A stretch of DNA of 64,000 nt from Ulota crispa. Lineage: Eukaryota > Streptophyta > Bryopsida > Orthotrichales > Orthotrichaceae. Positions 22,203 to 32,963 of the stretch are shown here, in pieces; the first letter of the stretch is position 1; the number at the start of each line of letters is the position of its first letter. Position numbers and translations under genes: made by a program. The stretch lies in assembly GCA_963920765.1 (NCBI GenBank), contig OY987248.1, positions 7,412,539 through 7,476,538 of the forward strand, read 5' to 3'. Below the pieces are notes generated by a model, which was given only the letters and a program-made list of their open reading frames with translations, was not told the origin of the DNA and made no database searches.

Positions 22203-22260
22203 TTAATGCATGCTGCGCTGTGCAGAAATTATGAGGCGATCACCTTACCAGTAAAGCTTA

Positions 22261-22536
22261 GTGTTGATCCAGTCCACAAATCCAGACTTGTGGCTCCAGG
22301 CAGTGCAACGGGCGCTACACTCCACGAGCGGGGTGGTGGTGATCTCGGGCCTGCATAAGGAGATGGATTGGCGAGAGGCGTGCATCCTGAGCGACATGCT
22401 TCTCAAATGTTACATGGTGGCCACGCAGCACCACCCCCTAGAGCTGCACGCCGCGGTGGATCTGGAGAAAGGGCCGGCGCTCAGTAGCAGCATGCTGACG
22501 TTTCAGAATCTCAAGTTTTTCCACCCGAACGTTTAA
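22261..22536 (+). pseudogene. Coding-like fragment, family not recognised
   Basis: A G+C-rich frame of 91 codons (QSTNPDLWLQAVQRALH, SGVVVISGLHKEMDWREA) runs to TAA at 22536. It has codon choice unlike its surroundings but no ATG near the start. A second coding-like piece, about 22807-22880 (MVAGMHIVAALQQVIDKG), follows after an R10 repeat. The two may be parts of one gene split or carried by repeats. I cannot name a family, and real exons with an unseen promoter are possible. Confidence 0.35.
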
Positions 22537-22539
22537 TTT

Positions 22540-22805
22540 CTTGGCAAATTTTCGCCTAAATCTTATCACTAAGAAACATCATTGAAATTTAAATCTTATC
22601 ACTAAGAAACATCACTGAAATTTTGGATGAAATCACCACACCCCTACTTGAGCTAAAACCCAATTCACCATATTTTGATATGAAAGTAATTTCTATTAGT
22701 AGTTTTTTGGACGAACTTCTGGGGATCATTAATTCGTTCCGATTATAGCTAGCTGGGATGCGGGTCGCTCTACCCTGACAAAAAACTAAAATTTAACCCT
22801 GTTCC
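22540..22805. repeat. Dispersed repeat R10 (copy 3)
   Basis: Shares GCGGGTCGCTCTACCCTGAC with 5180-5480, and contains a 37-bp internal duplication around ATCTTATCACTAAGAAACAT. It lies between two coding-like fragments. Confidence 0.55.
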
Positions 22806-22880
22806 ACCCGCATGGTGGCTGGCATGCACATCGTGGCCGCTCTCCAGCAGGTCATTGACAAGGGTGTAGTAGTCGATTAA

Positions 22881-23106
22881 CAGTCTTAGAGCATCATCAA
22901 CCCAAGACGGTGAATGGCATTGTAACTTCATTTCTGTTAGTGCAGGCCAGTTGTGTGGGAGAATGAAGTACTTTTAGAGCTCCAGCAACACATAACTTGG
23001 GGCCATCAAAACAACAACCACATCAACACATAACTTAGGGCCCCATCAAAACAATGTTCTTGCACTGCAAATTTGCTAAGTTGGCTTGAACGCCACGTTG
23101 TCCGCA
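22881..23106 (-). other. 3' flank of the minus-strand gene
   Basis: No feature was recognised except a short duplicated phrase (CAACACATAACTT) near 22986 and 23024. Confidence 0.4.
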
Positions 23107-24874
23107 CTAGCTCGTAGCTTCTCCACAACAATTCGCAAGAGCCTGCAATTGACTTTCTCCAAAGTCTGGACCTACAACCGGAGTGGGAGAATTTGGCCCG
23201 TTAAAGGGACTGCAAAAAATTTGGACGGCAAGCGGCGCTGAAGCAACCATTTCCCAGTCTGGAACCCCATCTTTAGGTTGATGATTGCCTTAAGGTAGAG
23301 ACACCTCACACCTGATGACAAATGGCAGTTAAGAGAGGATTCCAACGCACTAAAGAAATCGTCACTCGGATACTGTGTGCTAAATTCACGAAGAGCTGAC
23401 GGTGTTAATTTGAAAACCCCAAGTGATTTTCATGTTACAAAAGGATTTGCATACGGCGTCATTATTCACGTGGAGGGGATAGGAAAACAGGCTTACCATT
23501 GAACACTCCAACATCCGTACCCAAATTCCACGTGGACATCTCCATGCTGAGTGTCTTCATCATGGAATGCACCTCACTCACGAAGTCTGATGAAGCCTAC
23601 TTACTATTAGGTACCTGCATATGACAGGGAATGGGCACACAATGATCTGTACGACCTACACAGGCCAACCTGTGACACCCGAGCTCGAGAAAAACTTGGA
23701 GAAAAATGCTTGTTTGGTATTACCTACGTCTGGATAGGTACACCAATATCAAAAAAACGTTTACATCTCAACGCTACGGTCAGAAGGAAAGATGCCGCTC
23801 ATGGAGACCCCCTCAGTTTATGTTGAGCACTTGGAAAGCAGCAGCGGCCACATCTCTGGATTTAGCTATTGGAAGTGGCTACAGTCGTTTGTTGCAGCTA
23901 GAGTAGTATTAGAATGTAGTTTGTCGTGGCGGTTCCTGAATTCTCAGTCTTGCTCCCAAGTCCTGAATCCAACAAGGAGAATTAGCCCATCTCGTAGTGG
24001 GGGCGTGATTTCCAATTAAAGTTCAGATACATTGACGAATCTGTGGAAACTTTGACCAATGGCATCAATTATAGCTACTCATTTTCAGATTCCAAGGTAT
24101 CAAGCAGCTCATACTCATCGTCGTCACTGCCAAACTCCGCGCCAGAAGGAGCTGCCAACTGCGCGCCACATCCAACAAATGAGTAGAATCCATCGAAATT
24201 GGTCAGTGCAATGTGTTACTTGTACAAGAGGAGACAACAACAATATCCAACTGTTGTTGAAATAGCTCATTTGTGCAGTAAAGGAATTGCTTTAATAAAA
24301 AGGAAGAGAGCAGAAACCTACCTGTCGTTCCAGTTGATCACTTTCTGCTTCTGTTGCAGTAATCGCCAGATGTGGTGCTGGCAGATCGGAATCTACAGGC
24401 AACATGGGAACTGGAGGCACCACGGATCCTGGAGGCGCCACTGGAGCTAATTCTTGGTTCAAGGCTTCTAAAAGTTCCACCCCTGCTTGGTGTCTCGTAT
24501 TCGTAGCATCTCCCTGTTGTAAGACAAACTCCCTCTTGTTACTCCTTCAAGAATACCGTGACAGACTTGCGAGAGACTTTTGAGACTTGCTTCTTCAAAA
24601 AACACAAAGCGAGAGAAAAGATTTGGAACTTACATAAGCGCTATTGCTTTGATTACTTGCTGTGTTCTGGTTCAGCCGGTCAAGAGTGCGGACGTACACT
24701 TCTTCTTCAACCTGTACATGAAATGACTGCATCAGTGGGGGAAGAGCCATCTAAATACAAACCGAACCTTCTGGCAAAAAGTGGTCAACAAAAACTCCGA
24801 TGATGGCAAACCTGAAGATGATGGAGCTCATTCGAAATTTTAGCTTGCATTTGTTGCAACGTCTCTGCTTCTGC
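23107..24874 (-). CDS. Unidentified multi-exon gene (5' part not resolved)
   Basis: I cannot name the product. Read on the minus strand, exons 24874-24812 (AETLQQMQAKISNELHHLQ), 24711-24634 (EEEVYVRTLDRLNQ) and 24513-24322 are each whole codons with AG/GT borders. The third is proline-rich (APPGSVVPPVPMLP). The last three, 23596-23497 (DFVSEVHSMMKTLSMEM), 23395-23312 (LREFSTQYPSDDFFSALE) and 23237-23107 (FNGPNSPTPVVG), join in phase through single split codons to TAG at 23107. Between 24322 and 23597 one or two exons are unresolved. Candidates start at 24250, and at 24151 with an acidic stretch (GSDDDEYELLDTLE). The first part is coiled-coil-like. No targeting signal is visible because the start is missing. 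A MITE lies only 83 bp upstream at 24957, so the first exons are farther away or lost. Confidence 0.55.
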
Positions 24875-24956
24875 CTGCAAAAATCTGAAAAATACATCCA
24901 CCTTAAGTGTCTTGACCTTTTAATAAAAAAATAATGTTAGAAATGCACCTGTTCGC

Positions 24957-25434
24957 TAAGGTAGGGGCACCCATAAGCGTGGAAATAAGGGTTTTGGAGT
25001 AGGTAAAACAATTGTCTAACTTTGAAAAAAATACTGTATTTTAGGAAACGGAAACCAAAAATATAGGCGGAAACCAAAAATATAGGCGGAAACCAAAAAT
25101 ATAGGCATCAATTTCAAGGTTCCAACTGCAGGCATTTGTTCAACTGCAGGCATTTGTTCACAAAGATTTTTCAAAGCCCAAAATCACTGAAGTTGTAGGA
25201 ACCATGTGTAAGAGATGCTAAAAACAAGGCTTGTTGCTTCTTAAATATTGAGACGGGTACTCTAAACCTCATGCTAGTCACCCACAACCATCACTTCATT
25301 ACCCATAACCATCACTCACTCACCCACAACCATTTGTTAACCATTTGTTTTTTATTGATTAGCCCTGCCACTGTCAGGTGGCGGGCATGGGGACGCAACG
25401 CTTATGGATGCTGCTTACGGATGCTGCTACCTTA
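24957..25434. mobile_element. MITE family R11, copy 1
   Basis: TAAGGTAGGGGCACCCATAA at the left and the inverse CGCTTATGGATG...GCTACCTTA at the right. A second copy is at 47363-47691. The interior contains two short tandem arrays. It lies just upstream of the minus-strand gene. Confidence 0.7.
25050..25163. repeat. Two short tandem arrays
   Basis: Three units of GGAAACCAAAAATATAGGC (19 bp) are followed, after a short gap, by two units of CAACTGCAGGCATTTGTT. Confidence 0.85.
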
Positions 25435-25451
25435 ATCTATTTCATCCCCAT

Positions 25452-25482
25452 AAACTTAATCTTAAACCCTAAACCCTAACCC
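25452..25482. promoter_or_regulatory. Telo-box (AAACCCTAAACCCTAACCC)
   Basis: Two and a half units of the plant telomere motif. Such telo-boxes are known in promoters of plant growth and translation genes. The site lies between a minus-strand gene and a small plus-strand ORF, so either could use it. It is too short to be a telomere. Confidence 0.55.
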
Positions 25483-25717
25483 TAATATCCTCCCATGGAT
25501 ACAAAACCTAAAATACGCACAATTTTATATCACGCGTTAGCGAAGCTTGTGAATTCCGAATGACACGCGTTCGTTAGGTCAAGACATTCAACCAGTGACA
25601 TGAAAAAGCATTGCAAAAATTATTGTACAGGATCCTTGCACTCTTTGTATTATTCAATTGACAGATCAGAGAAATCACAGTCACCTCAAGAGTTCTGCGG
25701 GCGCGAGTTGCTGCTCC

Positions 25718-25921
25718 ATGGCGATTGAAATCGAAGCAGCACGTATCCAATACCTTCACGAAAACTCCATTGAGAAGCAAAATCATTCAAGCACTCGTCC
25801 AAATCACGAGCTCCTTGCTCCACAACTCGACATCGTCATGGTCGAGAAACAGCAACAATCTGAAGCCAAAGCAATCGCAGAACAAGACATTTCAATGAGA
25901 CCTAAAAACGGCATAGCCTAA
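25718..25921 (+). CDS. Small ORF, 67 residues, doubtful
   Basis: ATG at 25718 in a CCATGG context opens a polar, Glu/Gln-rich frame (MAIEIEAARIQYLHE, VEKQQQSEAKAIAEQD) to TAA at 25921. It lies about 240 bp after the telo-box. No domain, signal peptide or homologue is recognised. The opposite strand also offers a short start (MEQQLAPAELL) with a donor-like GTGACT at 25684, which could be a first exon of the minus-strand gene. Both readings are weak. Confidence 0.25.
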   Translation: MAIEIEAARIQYLHENSIEKQNHSSTRPNHELLAPQLDIVMVEKQQQSEAKAIAEQDISMRPKNGIA

Positions 25922-26955
25922 ATTTTAAAAGCTTGTCGGCCTTTGTATTTTGCTCTAGCAACTTCATTTCCTGATGTAAATGCAAAAAAATAGAAACACC
26001 ACAAGACGCTTCTCTGCAAGTCGAGTAACTCTAAAACCTCACAGATAGTCACTATCTCAACAAAACAGTCCAGGGAAGTTAGATCCTGTAAAAATTCAAT
26101 TCTTGTTCAATTTCATGACGCAGAAATGCGGAAAACAAAGTGTTTGGAGCTCATTAGGTCAAATTCAGTTGTGCCCTAAATAGAAGTTCTGAAGTTTAAT
26201 AAACTGAGAAGCGACTCAACTTGTATGGAGAAAATAGGGCTACGAAGGTAAGCGTAAGTGGAATGCTTAGCAAAATGAGCAGTAAGTTTGATTGGTTGAA
26301 ATTTGGCTTTTCTCTGCTGTTGGGTTCAGACTGCAGGTTTGTCCGGTACTTTTACATCCATCTTCACCACCTGTGGACCACCCCATATAGCCACGTCAGC
26401 GGCCAAGATAGTGAAGATTTGGGGCTTGCTCCAAGGGTGGTACCAAACTTGTCCGGCAAAGGCACACTTTTGGATGACACGCAATTACACAAAAAAGTTT
26501 CTATCTAGCGAAACACCGGATGGGGCGTCGATTTTTGAGTCTCGGCTAGCCGCTAGTTTGAATCAGGCCTAAGGGCTCATCCCTCTTTTTCATGGTTTTC
26601 CGTGGATGGGAGGATTTTTAGTTCATTTTTCAAACAAAGAGAAATAGATGCGGAATGCAACACAAGTCATTTCATATTTTTTGAAGCATTTTTGAGTTAC
26701 TTATGAATTCTCAAAGTGCATGTGTCATAGGTACCTATTAATAACCTTAGACCTTCCAAGAACCGTTCACTTGCAAGTTGTGAAGAGATTTGGGGAAGCA
26801 AGGAGAATAATTGGCTCTTGCAATTAAAAACACCTTTTCTTCCATGCATTCAATGAGTTGTAAGAAGCCAATGTAAGAACCACAAGTGCACCTTTTCACA
26901 ACAAGCTACTAGATGGTTCAAAATGTGCAAATGATTTATGAGCGTACTACCTTAA
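25922..26955. other. Intergenic, with a less A+T-rich patch at 26310-26575
   Basis: The patch has two overlapping plus-strand frames but no ATG-driven gene or splice pattern. GGGTTCAGACTGC near 26324 and GTTTGAATCAGGCC near 26556 hint at weak inverted ends of a MITE. That is not firm. Confidence 0.3.
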
Positions 26956-27597
26956 AGGAAAATTTCATGGACACCCCTGAAGTTTGCAATACATTGAATA
27001 TTGCATTTAGGTTGCCTTGGCAATTAGGTTGCCTTACCCCAGTAAGTTACCTCATGACTCATCACTTGGCCACTTGGAGGCACATGCAACTCACTAAATA
27101 TTTAGAGTTCACATGGCTTGTGACTTGGAAGCCACTACTTTATCTTTTTGTTACTTCTTTATTGTTGATAGGCTATCTAAAAATGGTTTGTTGTAGTGAC
27201 TTTTGATGAAAGATATTGTAGCAACAGTAAATATTTATATAGTGTGAAATGTTGAGAAATTAGTGTGAGGCAACCTAAATGCAATATTTAGTGTAGATAC
27301 CCTTGAGTTTGCAACCTTTACATAGATACCCTTGCTTGATCAGAAATTACACAAATACCCTTGGACCATAATTTTTAGGCATTTATTTGTTGTGCTCTTA
27401 CTTCCTTCATGACTAATGTTAAAGACGGGAATGTAATAAAACAAAAAAGACGCAACATGCGCACAAAGGAGAAAGGGAAGTGACATGCACAACAAAACAA
27501 ATGCTTGAATCTTTTGGTCCAAGAATATTTGTGTAATTTTTGAAAAAGTAAGGGTATCTATGTAAATATTGCAAACTTCAAGGTATCTGTGATATAT
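26956..27597. mobile_element. MITE family R6, copy 1, split by R7
   Basis: The left end GGAAAATTTCATGGACACCC is separated from the rest (27296-27597, with CTTGGACCATAATTTTTAGG and its inverse) by the R7 repeat at 26990-27295. Whole R6 copies are at 27735-28060 and 48541-48899. Confidence 0.6.
26990..27295. mobile_element. MITE family R7, copy 2 (nested)
   Basis: TACATTGAATATTGCATTTA at the left and the inverse TAAATGCAATATTTAGTGTA at the right bound 306 bp. It is nested in R6, so R7 was active after R6. Confidence 0.75.
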
Positions 27598-27734
27598 TAC
27601 CTTGTTCTAAAATGTTTATTCCCATGACCCTTTAGGCTGAAGAACCAATGTTAATCCTTTAAAAGTTCATTGCACACATTTTCTCAAAATTCACTAGAAA
27701 TAGTGGTGGTAAACTTAGATGTGCATTTGAATCA

Positions 27735-28060
27735 AGGGAAGATTTTAAGGATACTCTTGAAATTTGTCATATTTGTATAGATACTACTAGTTTTTCAAAA
27801 ATTGCAAAAACATCCTTGGACCAAAATATTCAAGCATTTGTTTTGTTGTGCATGTCACTTCTCTTCTTTCTTTGTGCACACATTGCTTCTTTTATGTTTC
27901 ATTACATTCCCTTCTTCAACATTGGTCATGAAGGAAGTACAAGCACAACAAATAAATGCCTAAAAATTATGGTCCAAGGATATTTGTGTAATTTCTGAAA
28001 AAGCAAGGGGTATCTATGTAAATATTGCAAACTTCAAAGGTACCCATGAAAATTTCCCTT
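27735..28060. mobile_element. MITE family R6, copy 2
   Basis: The two arms are inverses throughout. CTTGGACCAAAATATTCAAG faces TTAAAAATTATGGTCCAAGG-type sequence, and the ends read AGGGAA and TTCCCT. It gives a chance 60-codon frame that recurs in the other copy, from the repeat and not from a gene. Confidence 0.7.
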
Positions 28061-28344
28061 GAATCAAATATGGACCTAATGTAAATAATCAAACCATGAG
28101 GATGGGAAAGAACACCTTGTTTATTGTAAAGTATCAAGGTTTCAACCATATTTATTATTGGAAGTGAATTATTATTATGATTGAGTGAGTGGTGAGTGGA
28201 AAACATCTAGTTTTTCATGTTTATGTGGTTTTGGATTTTAACATATCATGTTAGTTGTAAAACTTGTACTTGAGAAGGGCCTCATCATTTTAGAAGGCAA
28301 GGGTTTCCACCTTAAGTTTTCAATAAGACTAGTTTCACACAAAA

Positions 28345-28602
28345 AACACCAAATTCATTAAAATGGGAGATTGGGCACCTTTCAAAATAACCATGTTGAT
28401 CTCAACTTGAATTGGCAATTTTCATTAAAAGTAGAATTTTTAGCTGAATTGACATAAAACCTTGTAATTTTAGGTCAGTTTTAAAAAGTTTTATTGCTTT
28501 TTAGCTCAACTTGAGCTAAATTGCAATAAAACCTTTTGTCAAATTTCCTTTCAATTATCTCTCAATTTAGTGAAAATCTCCCATTTTAATGAATACAGTG
28601 TT
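28345..28602. repeat. MITE family R4, copy 3
   Basis: Close to the copy at 56-312 across its whole length (CATTAAAATGGGAGATTGGG shared), with inverted AACACC/GTGTT ends. Confidence 0.8.
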
Positions 28603-28867
28603 AAAATGGATAAAACTAGCAAGCATAGGATGTAGCTAAGTGGACAAAAAAGTTCAAAAATCCCAATTTATTTGCCACCCTAAAACAATTCATGCAAGAA
28701 ATATGATAAACGGCATGAAAATTTTGAGTGGTGAAAAGTGAAAACAAATTAAAAAATAGCCTTAAATGTAGGATGACAAATTTTAGAATTGAAATGACAG
28801 CACCATTTCAATAGGCCTTTTTGTATAAACACCATTGTTTGTCAACTCACCTACCCAATTCCATTGT

Positions 28868-29121
28868 TAACACAATATTCGTTAATTTGGGAAAACTTCA
28901 ATTTTGGGACTTTTGCATTTTTCTTTTTTAAGATTTTTTAGGTGATTTAAAGGTGAATTTATGATGATTTCTTCAAGAACTTACATCAAAATGAAACATC
29001 TTGAAAGAATTCTAAGAAAACTCACCTTAAACCACCAAAAGATGCTCACAAATGCAAAATTTAGTATCTCTAAAATCCGTGTTGGGAAAGTGGTTTTCCC
29101 AAATTAATGAATATTGTGTTT
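28868..29121. repeat. MITE family R8, copy 2
   Basis: AACACAATATTCGTTAATTT and the inverse AAATTAATGAATATTGTGTT bound 254 bp. Confidence 0.8.
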
Positions 29122-30836
29122 GTTGTCTTTTCAGTTGAATGTAAAATTACTGTAATCACGATTACATGCATTCTTCAAGACCAAATTCTAAGTTATTGAG
29201 CAACTCTGTTTTGTAGCCAAAAGCTACAGTCTCTGCAACCATAACATGATTGAGTGGTCTCTAAAGGGTTAAGCAGGATTCAAAATAATTTCACAGAGGT
29301 TTTGAAAAAAGGTTGAAACTTGTGGAAGGGAAACTTTATCAAAGGGTATATGATAATCCTTGAACTCAGCAGTGACCAACCAAACTGTGCCAATTCATCA
29401 AGATGTTCAGGACAAGTTATGTTGACAATGACTTGAGATGATAGTGCAGATTTGAACCTGGTTATCTCATTTCAGATCGTCCATTCCATTATCTTTTTAT
29501 ATTTGGACAAGTAATTTACAACAATCTCTTGACCTTCCAAGGAAAAGTGGGATCACAAAGAGAGATCTGTATGTATTTTCTAGAAAGTTCAAACGTAGTG
29601 TGTCCCTCAAATTTGTTGCTTCCAAGAACACATGAAGCCAAATTGTACATAACCTTAGAATACATAACCATAGAATCCATCCGAGTTTTACTTGACATCT
29701 TTGCATTTCTTGCAGGTGTAACCTCTTGGCCATTTTTCAATATTCTAATCTTTCAGTCTATCGCCTTGGTTCATTGAGCAGCTTGATATGATTCCTGCAT
29801 GCTGCTGTACTTACCATAAAAAAAACAGTAACTTTCTAGGCCATGGGTGCACTTCCTGAAGCTGTAATCTTTTGGACTTCCTCCCATCAAAATTGTTCAA
29901 CGTTAACTATCACCAGTTCACCACCTTAAGAATAAACATCCATACTCCCCAGGCTAATCAAATGTCTAGTACGTAACCTCATTCCAACAAATGCAAGCTT
30001 AAGAATCCCAACCGAGGCAACCGCAGAACCAACATTGGCCATCCGAATGAATGAAAAATTCAGTGATTTATTGATAAACCAAAAGGGGCCACCAAAAAAT
30101 CCAGCTATTGCACGGAATCTATCCTCCACTACAACTGCCTAAGTGTTATTGCACCTCCCATGCATGTGCAACTGCCCCAAGCTCACACACGCACAAGCAA
30201 TCAAAATTATAATCGAAAACTACACTTGGAAACCGCTCATTCTTCCACTTCCAGCACTAGACTGTACTACTACTAGTCTACTACAGAGTCCAGAAAAAAG
30301 CTGCCGAAAAGCTGCCAAAATGTCATGCAGCTTGCCTTGTAAACACCACGTTGTTCCATGCACCGTAAAACTTGCATACCCGTCATGGCGGCACTGCAAA
30401 TCCCAACTCCGACGTCTTTCTCTTCCACACCCCAAGCCTGCACCATCTCGAAGAAAACATACAGTCTTTCCAATGAGTTCCAATCCAAGCCCCCATTTAG
30501 CTAGCATTCTCTCAAAGCTATAATTTTTGGTGAACAAAACTGAGCTGCATTTGCATTGAAATATATGACTGCAAAGGTTCCACTGTTATTCTACAAAGTT
30601 CGTTGCAGATAACTTTTTTATATATAAAATTTTCACCTCAGTTGAGAGGAGACCAATGTCGAAGAAGACTCTATTAATGGCTGTTTTTGAACTAAGACTA
30701 ATACTAACGAAGATTTTGCTGCCGACATATCTACGAAGTACGAGCTCAGTGATAGCGAGTGTTGAAGCATAGAGACATCCATGGAAAAAGCTAGATTGAT
30801 GAATCACCTCAGCGACCAAACTAGTGTTGGTCCATT
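29122..30836. other. Unassigned region with weak minus-strand coding signals
   Basis: Minus-strand frames at 29926-30129 (FGGPFWFINKSLNFSF) and 30273-30488 (MQVLRCMEQRGVYK) have more gene-like codon use than their surroundings. They lack convincing starts and do not join by clear splice sites. No family is recognised. This may be a decayed gene downstream of the cell-wall protein gene. Confidence 0.25.
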
Positions 30837-31196
30837 CTAGTATCCACCGGCAGGCGGCGGAGGCGACGCGGTATAAGTCGGGGACGGCGACCAAGTTGGG
30901 GACGTGGGCGTTGGAGTGGAAGGAGGCGAGTCGTACGTGGGAGTCGGTGGAGAGTCATACGACGGTGACGCCGGAGGAGGAGAGCACCCGGGCTTTTTAA
31001 AGCTTGGTAGCTTAGGCTTGGGCAGGCTGGGCAACTTGGGCAGTTTGGGCAGCATAGGCGAGCCTCCATGTTTGAACTTCGCCTGGAACACCACCTTCTC
31101 TTCCTGCAACTCTCGTGCGGATGCTCTTGTGAAGCTGCAACTAGCCACAAGTACCACCACCACCAGCGCCACCAGGAGCACTGACACTCTCGCCAT
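30837..31196 (-). CDS. Secreted proline/lysine-rich cell-wall protein, 119 residues
   Basis: A single-exon gene with ATG at 31196 and TAG at 30837. Residues 1-27 form a signal peptide (MARVSVLLVALVVVVLV, then small residues before RELQEEK), so the product enters the secretory pathway. Residues about 50-68 hold KLP repeats (PKLPKLPSLPKPKLPSF) and KKPG. Residues 71-119 are S/T/P/Y-rich, with SPPP and two YDSPP units, ending PPPPAGGY. This composition is known from hydroxyproline-rich wall proteins, in which prolines are hydroxylated and glycosylated and tyrosines can cross-link. There is one Cys in the mature part. Its length and plan fit small plant proline-rich wall proteins, but I do not know a named orthologue. 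A TATA-like site lies about 130 bp upstream. Confidence 0.75.
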   Translation of the reverse strand: MARVSVLLVALVVVVLVASCSFTRASARELQEEKVVFQAKFKHGGSPMLPKLPKLPSLPKPKLPSFKKPGCSPPPASPSYDSPPTPTYDSPPSTPTPTSPTWSPSPTYTASPPPPAGGY

Positions 31197-31324
31197 TGTC
31201 GATGAGAGATCGATGCAGACTTCGATCAGATCGGTCGAGGACTAAGCGATCAGATCGATCGACTAGCTAGCTGAGGGCTAAGACACCACCGGAGGAGTGA
31301 GCAGTAGGGGCAATGGCTTTGAGC

Positions 31325-31332
31325 TGATATAG
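31325..31332 (-). promoter_or_regulatory. Possible TATA box of the cell-wall protein gene
   Basis: CTATATCA on the minus strand, about 130 bp before the ATG at 31196. That spacing allows a leader of roughly 100 nt. Position is the main evidence. Confidence 0.4.
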
Positions 31333-31339
31333 GCATCTC

Positions 31340-32963
31340 TCCGGCTCTTCCTATGAGGGTCCCACACTATAAGTGATAGTCCAAAACAGTACCTTTGCCA
31401 GGGGGTCTTGATGTGCAGGCAGGTGGGAATGGCGAAAGGGAACAAGCGCAACCTGGCGAGGTTTTTATAACGAAGGGCAGCTGGACATTGTCATCCCTGG
31501 TCATGTGCATGTCCTGCACTGCAGGCGCATTATGTGTTGGTGAATAAGAGCATGTTCCCATCTTTTGTTTTGTTCCTTGGTCCGATCCCCTTCGGTTAAC
31601 TCTGATGGATGGTTTGTGTATAGGGTAGACATACCCGTTCCCGAGCGGCTCTCATTTCTGCACCCTACATTTGAGGTGTTCATCGTGCACTTTAGAACTA
31701 CTTGACTGTTGCACAAGCAAATCTTGCCACATGTTAGTTGTTGTTTGTTAAGTTGGTTTAGGAGGATTAGAATTGGGATTGTCAAGTATCTTTATAGGAA
31801 GACACATCCAAACAGTTACAAGGTTAGGGTTAGTTTATAGTTTACACCATATTAGGTAAATTGGGAAAAACAATACATTTTGGGACTTTTCACTTTTTAG
31901 TCATTACATACATTTTAGCATATTACAAAAAAACAAGCATGCACTTTCTTGTACAATAGTGAGATCTCAATGATTGTCTCCAAGAACTTCAGATAATCAC
32001 AACTTTGAGCTGTAGTTTATAGCTATGCCTACATTTATTGTATGTGGGATTAAAGCGAAATACAAAATGGTCCCTCAATTTTTCCCTATTTGCCTGATGT
32101 GGTGTTACTTGCTTTTAGGGTCCTATGAGATGTAATTTTGCCATTTAATATAAAATATTCTACAATATTTTTTTCCACAAAAATGACTTTCCACAATAGC
32201 ATGTTGAAATGTTAAATGATCCTACGGATTTTTTTCCTGAATTTTCTGAGACCTTGTGGTACACCAAACCCTTAAACGCTCGGGTATGGGTCTGTCCACC
32301 TTAGCCCTTTGCACACTCTTGTGCCCGCTCTCGTGTGGACCTGCGAAGTTGTCGAAACTACAATAAATTTTGAACAACTTTGGAGTGTTCATTAAAGAGT
32401 GCAGCTGGAGTTGTCATCGTCCTCATGTGGTGCCCTGCAGGCAGGCCCCCCATGTTCGCTTTACCCTTCAGCTCGATCGCAGTCTATTTATTTGATTCGC
32501 TCAACTTGTACCGGAGACCAAACCAGCTAACACTTCACGAAATTGAAAAGCTATGTCGATTATATTATCTACTGGTAACTTTTTCCAGTAGCCATACTTG
32601 AGATGCACGAGCAAATTCTTCCTCTGACAACACGGATGGATTTACTGTAAGTGCAGTTTTCAATTATTTGTACTTCTCGGTTTAATAGAAGTTCGCTTAC
32701 AGACACTTTTCTAGATATCCGGCATATGGACCCTCAGGAGGCTCAGATCCGTGTACTTTCAGGTCCTGATTTTTGCGTGTATCGATTTTGGCACTCTGGA
32801 AAACTCGCCAGCTCAACTAACACGACCATTCAACCTCTCGAGAGCTTGGTTGGTTTGAAACAACATGCCATGTTTCTATTTAACATTGATATTAACAGGG
32901 GATTTGCACTGTAGGTATCTGGCAATTATCATGATGCCAAAAGCTCGAGCTTCGGATGCATTG
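31340..32963. other. Intergenic, with a partial R8-like piece
   Basis: About 31855-31900 resembles the R8 end (AAATTGGGAAAAACAATACA). GCAGCTGGA-TTGTCATC occurs twice, near 31470 and 32400. Short frames near 32380-32914 have no support. Confidence 0.35.

Noticed and set aside
24075-24151. Acidic peptide as the certain C-terminus of the minus-strand gene
   Set aside because: No acceptor brings it into the required frame without doubt, and three later exons join cleanly downstream. It is left as a candidate internal exon.
25452-25482. Telomere or interstitial telomere tract
   Set aside because: Only two and a half units, so it fits a promoter telo-box better than a telomere remnant.
27816-27998. 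Sixty-codon protein recurring at 27340-27522
   Set aside because: Both are the same arm of a MITE read in two orientations, so the recurrence is from the repeat.
29497-29777. Overlapping frames on both strands as genes
   Set aside because: Neither has a supported start, exon border or recognised motif.
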